Assembly: GCA_044507525.1 (NCBI GenBank)
Contig: JBIQJM010000162.1
Span: 1 to 5,204 of the forward strand
Reading direction: 5' to 3'
Origin: Zeimonas sp044507525
Lineage (GTDB): Bacteria; Pseudomonadota; Gammaproteobacteria; Burkholderiales; Burkholderiaceae_E
Length of the DNA: 5,204 nucleotides
This document shows, in pieces, positions 1-5,204 of this stretch. A program made the position numbers and the translations under genes. Below the pieces are notes generated by a model, which was not told the DNA's origin, did not search any database, and was given only the letters and a program-made list of their open reading frames with translations. Position 1 is the first letter of the stretch. Each line of letters opens with the position of its first letter.

Positions 1-1
1 A

Positions 2-29
2 GCCCCGCGCCCCGCGCCCCGCGCCCCGC
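2..29. repeat. Four tandem copies of a 7-bp unit
   Basis: The unit GCCCCGC is repeated four times without a mismatch (2-8, 9-15, 16-22, 23-29). The array starts at the window edge and may extend further left. It does not lie in any gene visible here. Such short GC-only arrays can arise by polymerase slippage, and copy number may vary between strains. No function can be read from it. Confidence 0.85.
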
Positions 30-96
30 GCTTTGCGGCTACGGTCGAGCGCCACGCGGCGCGACGCCGGCCTCGTCCGCAATCACGGCCTGGGTG

Positions 97-117
97 AAGT
101 GCCGAATATCGGGAGGT
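97..117. promoter_or_regulatory. Palindrome-like site 1 (candidate operator, left)
   Basis: The arms are AAGTGCCGA and TCGGGAGGT around the centre ATA. The inner TCGG-type half-sites are complementary while the outer bases are imperfect. The left arm AAGTGCCGA is identical to the left arm of the site at 199-219, so the outer two sites look like direct copies as well as mirror partners. Its role as a protein-binding site is an inference from symmetry and spacing only. Confidence 0.45.
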
Positions 118-147
118 CCGAAGGGCGCGCTCTATTGCGGACACACG

Positions 148-168
148 AACTCCCGATATTCGGGAGTT
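148..168. promoter_or_regulatory. Perfect palindrome site 2 (candidate operator, centre)
   Basis: The arms AACTCCCGA (148-156) and TCGGGAGTT (160-168) are perfectly complementary around TAT. The symmetry continues outward with GGACAC at 139-144 and GTGTCC at 174-179, with short unmatched spacers of 3 and 5 bases between. It is the most symmetric of the three sites and sits at the centre of the composite element. It would be the strongest dimer-binding site if this is an operator, or the tip of a long hairpin if it is transcribed. Confidence 0.55.
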
Positions 169-198
169 CTTGCGTGTCCAGTCGTGCGCCCCGTCTCA

Positions 199-219
199 AA
201 GTGCCGACAATCGGGACTT
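199..219. promoter_or_regulatory. Palindrome-like site 3 (candidate operator, right)
   Basis: The arms are AAGTGCCGA (199-207) and TCGGGACTT (211-219) around CAA. The arms complement each other except at one position in each half. The core CCGA-N3-TCGGGA matches the other two sites. A binding role is inferred from the repetition. Confidence 0.45.
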
Positions 220-290
220 CGGCGGAGCACTACGCCGTGTTGTCCACGTGAAAGCAAGCGCTAACTGAAGACCGCGATTCACCTTGGTCG

Positions 291-335
291 CGAACGGCGC
301 TCCGGAAAGGGTGAGCCTTTCCGGAATCGCGTTCG
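291..335 (-). terminator. Two-part hairpin downstream of the CoxL-like gene
   Basis: The inner stem CCGGAAAGG (302-310) and CCTTTCCGG (316-324) is a perfect 9-bp match with a 5-base loop. Beyond a symmetric 5-base internal loop on each side, CGAACG (291-296) pairs with CGTTCG (330-335). It lies about 140 bases past the stop codon of the minus-strand CoxL-like gene. There is no T tract after it on either strand, so it is not a classical intrinsic terminator. It may still mark or protect the 3' end of that transcript, or be a repeat or protein-binding dyad. The structure is certain; the role is a guess. Confidence 0.35.
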
Positions 336-422
336 AGTCCGAGCCCGCGCCGGCGCGGCACGACGAGGAGCGAAGAGCCAGGAGCGAGCACCACCAGCGA
401 AGCCACCAACGGGAGTCCCCCG

Positions 423-436
423 CGATGCGCGCATCG
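423..436. repeat. 14-bp perfect palindrome
   Basis: CGATGCGCGCATCG is its own reverse complement and lies about 40 bases past the CoxL-like stop codon. It could fold as a short hairpin in the 3' untranslated region of that minus-strand transcript. In GC-rich DNA a palindrome of this size is only mildly notable. A low-complexity run of CATCCGCAT and GCAGCC-like words follows to about base 467. Confidence 0.4.
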
Positions 437-476
437 GCATCCGCATACGAATCCGCAGCCGCAGCCGCCCCGATCG

Positions 477-2798
477 CTACCCGGCTTCCCGCAACACCCC
501 CCACACCTTCCCCGCCGTCAGCGGCATCTGCAAAGCAAGTGCTCGCTCTCCTGCTCCTGCCCGCCACAACGCGTCGACCACCGCGTTGAACACGCAAGGC
601 GTGGCGCCGATCGTTCCCAGCTCTCCGACGCCCTTCACGCCGAGCGGATTCGTCCGGCACGGAATGGACGGGTCCATTTCCATCCGGAACGGCGGCGCGA
701 GCGACGCGCGCGGAATCGCGTAGTCGAGGAAGCTGGCCGAGAGCAGCTGCCCGCTGTCGTCCTCGTAGGCGACGAGCTCGCACAGTGCCTGGCCGATCCC
801 CTGCATCGCGCCGCCTTCGAGCTGTCCGCGCACGATCGTCGGATTCACGACGCGACCGACGTCGTTCATCGAGCAATAGGAGACGACCTCGACTTCGCCG
901 GTTCGCGGGTCGATCTCGACCTCGCAGACGTGGCAGCCGTTCGGCCAGCTGGGGGCGTCGACGGCGGTCGTCGAGTCGATCTCGAGGCGCTGCCCGGGCG
1001 CGCGACCGGCCACTTCGAACAGGCCGATGCTGCGGTCGGTGCCGACGATGCGGAACGCGCCTTCGGCGTATTCGACGTCGTCCGTTCTCGTCTCGAAGTA
1101 CTCGGCCGCGAGCTCCTGCGCCTTCTGCACCGTGCGCTGCGAGGCGACGCGCACGGCGGAGCCGCCGGTGAAGAGCGAGCGCGAGCCGGCGCTGCCGAAG
1201 CCGGTCGCGCGGTCGGTGTCGCCCTGCACGATGCGGATGCGTTCGATCGGCACCTGGAACACGTCGACGGCCAGCTGCGCGTACGAGGTGGCGATGCCCT
1301 GGCCCATCGCCTGCGTGGCCGAGGCGATCTCGATGATGCCGTCGGGCGTCACGTCGACGGTGACGCGCTCCTCCAGTGCATTGCCGCCGGTCCATTCGAG
1401 GAAAGTGACGACGCCGCGCCCGCGCAGCCGCCCGCGCGCCTTCGATGCGGCGAGCCGCGCGTCGAAGCCCTTCCAGTCGGCGAGCGCGAGCCCCTGCTCG
1501 AGCATCGATTCGAAGTTGCCGCTGTCGTAGGTCTGCGCCATCGGGTTGCGGTAGGGCATCTGCGCGGGGCGGATCAGGTTCCGTCGGCGCAGCTCGACCG
1601 GGTCGAGCGACAGGCGGTGTGCGGCGGCGTCGATCAGCCGTTCGATCAGGTAGATCGCTTCGGGTCGTCCGGCGCCGCGGTAGGCGCCGGTCGGCGTCGT
1701 GTTGGTCAGTACGGCGCGGAACTCGAAATCGATCGTCGCGATGTCGTAGACGCTGGTCTGCACCCAGGGTCCGATGAGCAACGGGATCGCGACGCCGGTG
1801 GGCGTCGCATAGGCGCCCACGTTCGCGTCGGAGCGGATGCGCAGCGCGAGGATGCGGCCCTGCGCGTCGAGCGCGAGTGCGGCGCGGCCGTGCTGGTCGC
1901 GGCCGTGCACGGCGCCGAGGAACTCGTCGCTGCGCTCGGCGCGCCACTTGACCGGTCGTCGCAGCTGCTGCGCGCACCATCCGGTGACGGCGTCCTCGGG
2001 GTACAGGCCGGTTTTCATGCCGAAGCCGCCGCCGACGTCGCCGGCGAGCACGCGGATGCTCTCCGGCGCGCGGCCGAGCAGCGCTGCGAGCGTGTCGCGT
2101 GCGCCGGCCGGCATCTGCGTGCTCATGCGCAGTGTCAGTCGGCCGCTGTCCGGGTCGGGCGTCGCGAGGACGGCGCGCGGCTCGAGCGGCGAGGGCGCGA
2201 GTCGCTGGTTGACGATCTCCTGCTCGACGACGTGCGCGGCGGCGGCGAAGGCGGCGTCGGCCGCGGCGCGGTCGCCGTAGCGCGTCATTGCCGCGACGTT
2301 GTCGGCTGCCCCCTCGAAGGCGGCCGGGGCGCCGGGCGCGAGCGCCTGCCGGGCATCGACGACGGCCGGCAGCGGGTCGTAGTCGACGAAGATCGCGTCG
2401 CGTGCCTCCTCGGCGATCGCGCGCGTCTGGGCGACGACGGCCGCCACCGCTTCGCCGACGAAGCGCACGTGGCCGACCGCGAGCGCGTGGCGAGTCGGCG
2501 ACGCGGAGGGCGAACCGTCGGGTCGCTGGAAGGGCGGGCCGGGAAAGGGCGAGACACCGGCGGCGACGAGGTCTTCGCCGGTGAAGACGGCGACGACGCC
2601 GGGCATGCGCCTGGCCGCCTCGGCGTCGATCGAGAGGATGCGCGCGTGCGCATGCGGGGAACGCAGCAGGCACAGCTGCGCCTGGCCCGGCGCGTCGAAG
2701 TCGTCGGCGAAGGCGCCCCGACCGGTGACCAGCGTGAAGTCCTCGATGCGCCGAACCGCCTGGCCGCTTCCGTACCGACCGTATGTCGACGAACTCAC
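477..2798 (-). CDS. Xanthine dehydrogenase/CoxL-family (form II) molybdopterin-binding large subunit
   Basis: This is a 773-residue catalytic subunit of a molybdenum hydroxylase. The order is that of the family: an N-terminal hammerhead domain (about 15-125, beginning with the typical RRIEDFTLVTGRG stretch), then two molybdenum cofactor-binding domains (about 150-400 and 405-760). Visible motifs are EPR at 206-208, GGGFGMK at 256-262, AYRGAGR at 372-378, QAMGQG at 496-501 and GVGEL at 723-727 with the expected catalytic Glu726. AYRGAGR is the signature of form II; the CO-oxidising form I carries AYxCSFR with a copper-binding Cys, absent here. The substrate is therefore unknown and CO oxidation is unlikely to be the main role. 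There is no signal peptide, so it is probably cytoplasmic. GTG at 2798 was chosen because GGAGG sits 7 bases upstream and the length fits the family; the frame is open to 3401 but would overlap the neighbouring gene. The usual FAD (CoxM) and 2Fe-2S (CoxS) partner subunits are not in the window. The stop is TAG. Confidence 0.95.
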   Translation of the reverse strand: MSSSTYGRYGSGQAVRRIEDFTLVTGRGAFADDFDAPGQAQLCLLRSPHAHARILSIDAEAARRMPGVVAVFTGEDLVAAGVSPFPGPPFQRPDGSPSASPTRHALAVGHVRFVGEAVAAVVAQTRAIAEEARDAIFVDYDPLPAVVDARQALAPGAPAAFEGAADNVAAMTRYGDRAAADAAFAAAAHVVEQEIVNQRLAPSPLEPRAVLATPDPDSGRLTLRMSTQMPAGARDTLAALLGRAPESIRVLAGDVGGGFGMKTGLYPEDAVTGWCAQQLRRPVKWRAERSDEFLGAVHGRDQHGRAALALDAQGRILALRIRSDANVGAYATPTGVAIPLLIGPWVQTSVYDIATIDFEFRAVLTNTTPTGAYRGAGRPEAIYLIERLIDAAAHRLSLDPVELRRRNLIRPAQMPYRNPMAQTYDSGNFESMLEQGLALADWKGFDARLAASKARGRLRGRGVVTFLEWTGGNALEERVTVDVTPDGIIEIASATQAMGQGIATSYAQLAVDVFQVPIERIRIVQGDTDRATGFGSAGSRSLFTGGSAVRVASQRTVQKAQELAAEYFETRTDDVEYAEGAFRIVGTDRSIGLFEVAGRAPGQRLEIDSTTAVDAPSWPNGCHVCEVEIDPRTGEVEVVSYCSMNDVGRVVNPTIVRGQLEGGAMQGIGQALCELVAYEDDSGQLLSASFLDYAIPRASLAPPFRMEMDPSIPCRTNPLGVKGVGELGTIGATPCVFNAVVDALWRAGAGERALALQMPLTAGKVWGVLREAG

Positions 2799-2975
2799 TT
2801 GCGTTCCTCCGGCGTTGCGCGAGCGGTCGCCCGATGCTACTGCAAGCGTCCTGCCGGACGGGCGCGAAGCGGCGGGTCGGGCACGCGAGCGAAGCGCGGA
2901 AACCGAACGCCTCCGGTTGCGCGGCATCCCGAATCGGAACACGATGGCGCTTCCCCGACCACCGAACGACACGAC
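2799..2975. promoter_or_regulatory. Divergent intergenic region between the CoxL-like and YbhB-like genes
   Basis: This 177-bp gap must carry the start signals of both outward-facing genes if each is expressed from its own promoter. I see no good -35/-10 pair on either strand, as the region is GC-rich throughout. A weak short dyad (AACCG ... CGGTT, near 2912-2929) is present. Shared regulation of the two genes is possible from the arrangement but not shown by any recognised operator. Confidence 0.4.
2806..2810 (-). promoter_or_regulatory. Shine-Dalgarno of the CoxL-like gene
   Basis: On the minus strand GGAGG, within GGAGGAAC, lies 7 bases before the GTG at 2798-2796. It is the only strong ribosome binding site in the long open frame and decides the start. 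It also favours GTG over any upstream ATG of the extended frame. Confidence 0.8.
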
Positions 2976-3548
2976 ATGCGCCCGACCGCTGCAGGCCTTG
3001 CCGCCGGCTGCGCTGCGCTCGTGCTCTCGAGCGCCGGCAGCGCTGCCGCCTTCGAGCTTTCCAGCTCCGACCTCAAGCCCAAGGCGCCGATCGCCGAGAA
3101 GCACGTCTACAACGGCTTCGGCTGCTCGGGCGACAACCTCTCCCCGGCGCTGTCCTGGAAGGACCCGCCGCAGGGAACGAAGAGCTTCGCGCTGCTGGTG
3201 CACGATCCCGACGCGCCGACCGGCGGTGCCGGCTGGTGGCATTGGGTCGTCCACGACCTCCCCGCGGACACGACTTCGCTGCCACAGAACGCGGGCTCGG
3301 TCGACGGCAAGAATCTTCCGCAGGGTGCGAAGCAGCAGCCGACCGACTTCGGCGTTCCCGGCTGGGGCGGACCCTGCCCGCCGGTGGGCGACAAGCCGCA
3401 TCGCTACGTCTTCACCGTGTATGCGCTGAAGGTGGACAAGCTCGAGCTTCCGATGGGCGCCACGGCTTCGCTCGTCGGCTTCATGGTCAACGCGAACGCG
3501 CTCGGCAAGGCGACGCTGACGGCGAGGTACGGCAGGACGGCCAAGTAG
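2976..3548 (+). CDS. Exported YbhB/YbcL-family (PEBP, Raf kinase inhibitor-like) protein
   Basis: This 190-residue protein belongs to the phosphatidylethanolamine-binding protein fold family. Residues 1-25 look like a Sec signal peptide, with Arg2, a hydrophobic stretch and cleavage after AAA before FELSS, so it should be periplasmic. The mature part carries the family's ligand-pocket motifs: DPDAP at 77-81, GWWHWVVHDLP at 86-96 and GPCPPVGDKPHRY at 132-144. The C-terminal helix region (VGFMVNANALGKATL) is also typical. Mature length of about 165 matches bacterial YbhB/YbcL proteins, whose exact biochemical role is generally unclear; E. coli YbcL is periplasmic. Cys12 after LAAG resembles a poor lipobox, but most of the hydrophobic segment lies after it, so SPase I cleavage is preferred. 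ATG at 2976 is the start that gives the signal peptide; no good Shine-Dalgarno precedes it. It is divergent from the CoxL-like gene and 164 bp upstream of the ABC gene. The frame is open far upstream antisense to the CoxL-like gene, which is a GC-driven artefact. Confidence 0.93.
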   Translation: MRPTAAGLAAGCAALVLSSAGSAAAFELSSSDLKPKAPIAEKHVYNGFGCSGDNLSPALSWKDPPQGTKSFALLVHDPDAPTGGAGWWHWVVHDLPADTTSLPQNAGSVDGKNLPQGAKQQPTDFGVPGWGGPCPPVGDKPHRYVFTVYALKVDKLELPMGATASLVGFMVNANALGKATLTARYGRTAK

Positions 3549-3552
3549 CGGC

Positions 3553-3591
3553 CGCCCGCAAGATTTGCGGGCGCGCCCGGCGCAAGCGCCG
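3553..3591 (+). terminator. Paired hairpins after the YbhB-like gene
   Basis: Starting 4 bases after the stop codon, CGCCCGCAA (3553-3561) pairs perfectly with TTGCGGGCG (3565-3573) around a GAT loop. A second stem, CGGCG (3578-3582) with CGCCG (3587-3591) and a CAAG loop, follows at once. No T run comes after either stem. The position directly behind the stop suggests transcript termination or 3'-end protection for the YbhB-like mRNA, as is common in GC-rich genomes with weak U tracts. It argues that the ABC gene has its own promoter or receives only partial read-through. Confidence 0.5.
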
Positions 3592-3712
3592 CGCGGCTGC
3601 GGGCTGCGGCGGTTCCGGGGGCCGCTGCGCCGGGCATCCCGTTTGACGATGCTTCCGGTTTGCCGCCCGGCGGCGCCGCGCAGTTCGCGCGCTGCGCGCG
3701 CCGTTTCGTCCC
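3592..3712 (+). other. Leader region of the ABC transporter gene
   Basis: This short gap holds an in-frame stop (TGA 3644-3646) upstream of the ABC start. TTGACG at 3643-3648 resembles a -35 box, but the DNA 16-18 bp further on is CCCGGC-like and no -10 box is seen. GC-only dyads (CCGCC/GGCGG at 3663-3673 and GCGCGC/GCGCGC at 3687-3699) lie just before the start codon and could fold in the mRNA near the ribosome entry site. No Shine-Dalgarno is apparent. Confidence 0.35.
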
Positions 3713-5204
3713 ATGCCGTTCGCGTTGCCGCCGATGACCTCCGAAGCGCCCGCCTTCGGGCGCAACAACCTGATCATCGACACGTTGTGGACGGTGCTGC
3801 GCCGGCATCGACGCGCCGCACTGCTCGCCGCGCTGTTCCTCGTGCTCGCGAAGGTCGCGAGCGTTGGCGTGCCGCTCGTGCTCAAGCGCATCGTCGACGA
3901 GTTCACGATCGCCGAGGGCGCGCGCAACGCGGCGCTCGCCGGCACCGCGCCGGCGGTGGCGCCGGTCGTCGCGGTGCCGGTGTTCCTGCTGATCGGCTAC
4001 AGCCTGCTGCGCTTCGCGAGCACGCTGTTCGTCGAGCTGCGCGACATGAGCTTCGTGCGCGTGACGCTCGACTCGATCACCGGCACCGCCGAGCGCTCGC
4101 TGCTGCACCTGCTGCGGCTGGGGCCGCGTTTCCATGCGAACCGCAACTCGGGGTCGCTGCTGCACGACGTCAACCGCGGGACCGGTGCGGTGGGCTTCCT
4201 GCTCGGCGCGGCGCTCTTCACGCTGCTGCCCACGCTGGTCGAGATCGGCGGCGTGCTGATCGTGATGATCGCCGGCTACAGCCTGTGGTTCACCGCGATC
4301 ATCCTTGCCACCTTCGGCGTCTACGCGTTCTACACCTTCGTGATGACGAAGCGGCGCGTCGAGTTCGAGCGCCGCGTGAACGCGACCGCGGCGCGCGCCG
4401 AGGGAAGCCTGCTCGACAGCCTGCTGAACTACGAGGCGGTGAAGGTCAACGTGCGCGAGCAGCACGAGGCGCGCCGCTACGCGGTGCTGATGCGCGACTG
4501 GTCCGAGCTCAGCGAGCAGAGCCAGTACGCGCTCTCGCGCCTGCACCTCGGCCAGGGCGCGATCATCGCCGCCGGCGTGGCCGCGATCATGCTGCTGGCC
4601 GGCGAGTACACGATGCGCGGGACGATGACGGTCGGCGACCTCGTGCTCGTCAACGCCTACGTGCTGCAGATCTGCATGCCGCTGAACGCGCTCGGCTTCC
4701 TGTTCCGCGAGACGCGCGACGCGATGGTCAGCATCGACCGGCTCGCGGTCCTGCTGCGCAATCCGGTCGAATCCGACGAGGATCCGCCGCACCGTGCCCT
4801 GCTCGAGAGCCGCCGTCCCCGCATCGCCTTCGAGGACGTCGAGTTCGCCTACGAGCCGGGCCGGCCGATCCTGCAGGGCGTGAGCTTCGCGATCGAGCCC
4901 GGCCGGACGACCGCGGTCGTCGGCGGCAGCGGCTCGGGCAAGTCGACGCTCGCGCGGCTGCTGCTGCGGATGTACGAGGTGGAACGCGGCCGCATCTCGA
5001 TCGACGGCGCCGACATCCGCAGCATCGGACTGCCCAGCCTGCGCGGGGCGATCGGCGTCGTCCCGCAGGACACCATCCTGTTCAACGACACGATCGCCTA
5101 CAACGTCGCCTACGGCCGGCCCGGCGCTTCGCAGGCCGAGGTGATCGAAGCGGCGAAGGCCGCGCAGCTGCACGAGCTGATCATGTCGCTGCCGCAGCAG
5201 TACG
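3713..5204 (+). CDS. Atm1/ABCB7-type ABC exporter, fused permease and ATPase (3' end outside window)
   Basis: 497 residues are visible and the gene runs off the window. About six membrane segments can be placed (roughly 35-57, 82-105, 161-185, 186-210, 279-297, 305-331), followed by the nucleotide-binding domain from about 368. The latter shows the A-loop Tyr380, Walker A GGSGSGKST at 404-412 (Lys410) and the Q-loop Gln452 in VVPQDTILFNDT. The ABC signature, Walker B and H-loop lie past the end; roughly 100 residues are missing if it has the usual length of about 600. Assignment to the Atm1 group rests on the permease sequence RFHANRNSGSLL...RGT (140-157), LLNYEAVKVN...EARRY (237-256) and LFNDTIAYNVAYGRP. 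Known Atm1-type exporters act as inner-membrane homodimers moving glutathione-linked sulfur or metal conjugates, tied to Fe-S cluster supply or metal detoxification; that role here is inferred. ATG 3713 is the first start after the in-frame TGA at 3644; ATG 3734 is an alternative. Neither has a good ribosome binding site. Confidence 0.93.
   Translation, partial: MPFALPPMTSEAPAFGRNNLIIDTLWTVLRRHRRAALLAALFLVLAKVASVGVPLVLKRIVDEFTIAEGARNAALAGTAPAVAPVVAVPVFLLIGYSLLRFASTLFVELRDMSFVRVTLDSITGTAERSLLHLLRLGPRFHANRNSGSLLHDVNRGTGAVGFLLGAALFTLLPTLVEIGGVLIVMIAGYSLWFTAIILATFGVYAFYTFVMTKRRVEFERRVNATAARAEGSLLDSLLNYEAVKVNVREQHEARRYAVLMRDWSELSEQSQYALSRLHLGQGAIIAAGVAAIMLLAGEYTMRGTMTVGDLVLVNAYVLQICMPLNALGFLFRETRDAMVSIDRLAVLLRNPVESDEDPPHRALLESRRPRIAFEDVEFAYEPGRPILQGVSFAIEPGRTTAVVGGSGSGKSTLARLLLRMYEVERGRISIDGADIRSIGLPSLRGAIGVVPQDTILFNDTIAYNVAYGRPGASQAEVIEAAKAAQLHELIMSLPQQY

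Larger units (their letters stand above)
97..219. repeat. Composite symmetric element: three 21-bp palindrome-like sites at 51-bp spacing
   Basis: Three 21-bp sites lie at 97-117, 148-168 and 199-219, each starting exactly 51 bp after the previous one. All share the core CCGA-N3-TCGGGA. The whole stretch is also roughly symmetric about base 158: the two outer sites face each other, GGGCGC (123-128) pairs with GCGCCC (186-191), and GGACAC (139-144) pairs with GTGTCC (174-179). This is seen directly. The function is inferred. Equal spacing of about five helical turns fits cooperative binding of a dimeric repressor on one DNA face. Large dyad symmetry with internal loops also fits a transcribed stem-loop repeat or MITE/REP-like element. 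No gene in the window starts next to it; a regulated gene could lie to the left of base 1. Confidence 0.75.
1..476. other. Gene-free stretch downstream of the CoxL-like gene
   Basis: No protein gene is convincing here. The open frames present are short, have no ribosome binding site and show no recognisable domain. One plus-strand frame (33-251) reads through the palindrome array and therefore contains an imperfect 17-residue periodicity; this is most simply a by-product of the 51-bp DNA periodicity. The stretch holds the 7-bp tandem repeat, the 97-219 symmetric element, the 291-335 hairpin and the 423-436 palindrome. The part around 97-219 is visibly richer in A and T than the coding DNA on its right. 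No tRNA or rRNA was recognised. Confidence 0.6.

Noticed and set aside
97..219. CRISPR array
   Set aside because: There are only three imperfect 21-bp units, the units are themselves palindromes, the spacers are partly complementary to each other, and no cas gene is in the window.
33..251. 72-residue plus-strand open frame with a 17-residue repeat pattern (EVPNIG, ELPIFG, KVPTIG)
   Set aside because: The repeat follows from the 51-bp DNA periodicity, which is explained by palindromes. There is no ribosome binding site and the DNA symmetry is stronger than any protein signal.
196..2673. 825-residue minus-strand open frame overlapping the CoxL-like gene
   Set aside because: It is an Arg-rich low-complexity shadow in another frame of the same strand, with no domain.
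930..2975. Very long plus-strand open frame antisense to the CoxL-like gene and continuous with the YbhB-like frame
   Set aside because: It lies opposite a clearly recognised gene, has no recognisable domain before the signal peptide at 2976, and is Arg/Gly/Ala-rich, as expected of a GC-rich shadow frame.
2976..3011. Lipoprotein signal at Cys12 of the YbhB-like protein
   Set aside because: The lipobox has Ala rather than Leu at -3, and most of the hydrophobic core and a good AxA cleavage site lie after the Cys.
2799..3401. Upstream extension of the CoxL-like frame to 3401
   Set aside because: It would overlap the YbhB-like gene antisense, the added sequence matches no family feature, and the GTG at 2798 has a strong Shine-Dalgarno sequence and gives the family length.
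3643..3671. Possible promoter for the ABC gene with TTGACG as the -35 box
   Set aside because: The expected -10 position is pure GC, so there is no paired box to support it.
3404..5173. 589-residue minus-strand open frame opposite the ABC transporter
   Set aside because: It is rich in Gln, His, Arg and Ala, typical of the reverse complement of GC-rich codons, and lies opposite a clear ABC exporter.

Overview
The window is very GC-rich DNA with dense codon use and long spurious open frames on the strands opposite the real genes. It is most likely chromosomal DNA of a high-GC Gram-negative bacterium, probably a proteobacterium. Three things suggest this: an Atm1/ABCB7-type ABC exporter, an exported YbhB/YbcL-family protein, and a form II aerobic-type CO dehydrogenase (CoxL-like) large subunit. 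The sequence does not fix a genus.

Layout. (1) Bases 1-476 hold no convincing gene. They contain a 4-copy 7-bp tandem repeat, then a composite element of three 21-bp palindrome-like sites spaced exactly 51 bp apart and arranged symmetrically about base 158. A strong hairpin at 291-335 and a small perfect palindrome at 423-436 follow. (2) Bases 477-2798, minus strand, encode a complete 773-residue xanthine dehydrogenase/CoxL-family molybdopterin-binding subunit. It starts at GTG behind a clear Shine-Dalgarno sequence. (3) A 177-bp gap separates it from a divergent plus-strand gene. (4) Bases 2976-3548 encode a 190-residue YbhB/YbcL (PEBP) family protein with a signal peptide, followed by terminator-like hairpins without a T tract. 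(5) From base 3713 to the window end runs an Atm1-type ABC transporter (permease plus ATPase) that is cut off before its ABC signature motif.

The genes do not form an obvious single pathway. The molybdenum hydroxylase subunit normally works with a FAD subunit and a 2Fe-2S subunit, and neither is in the window. The PEBP-family and ABC genes are co-directional but separated by 164 bp with hairpins, so they are probably separate units. The three genes look like ordinary housekeeping or accessory metabolism. The least explained part is the symmetric palindrome array at 97-219, which could be a multi-site operator or a small mobile or repeated stem-loop element.
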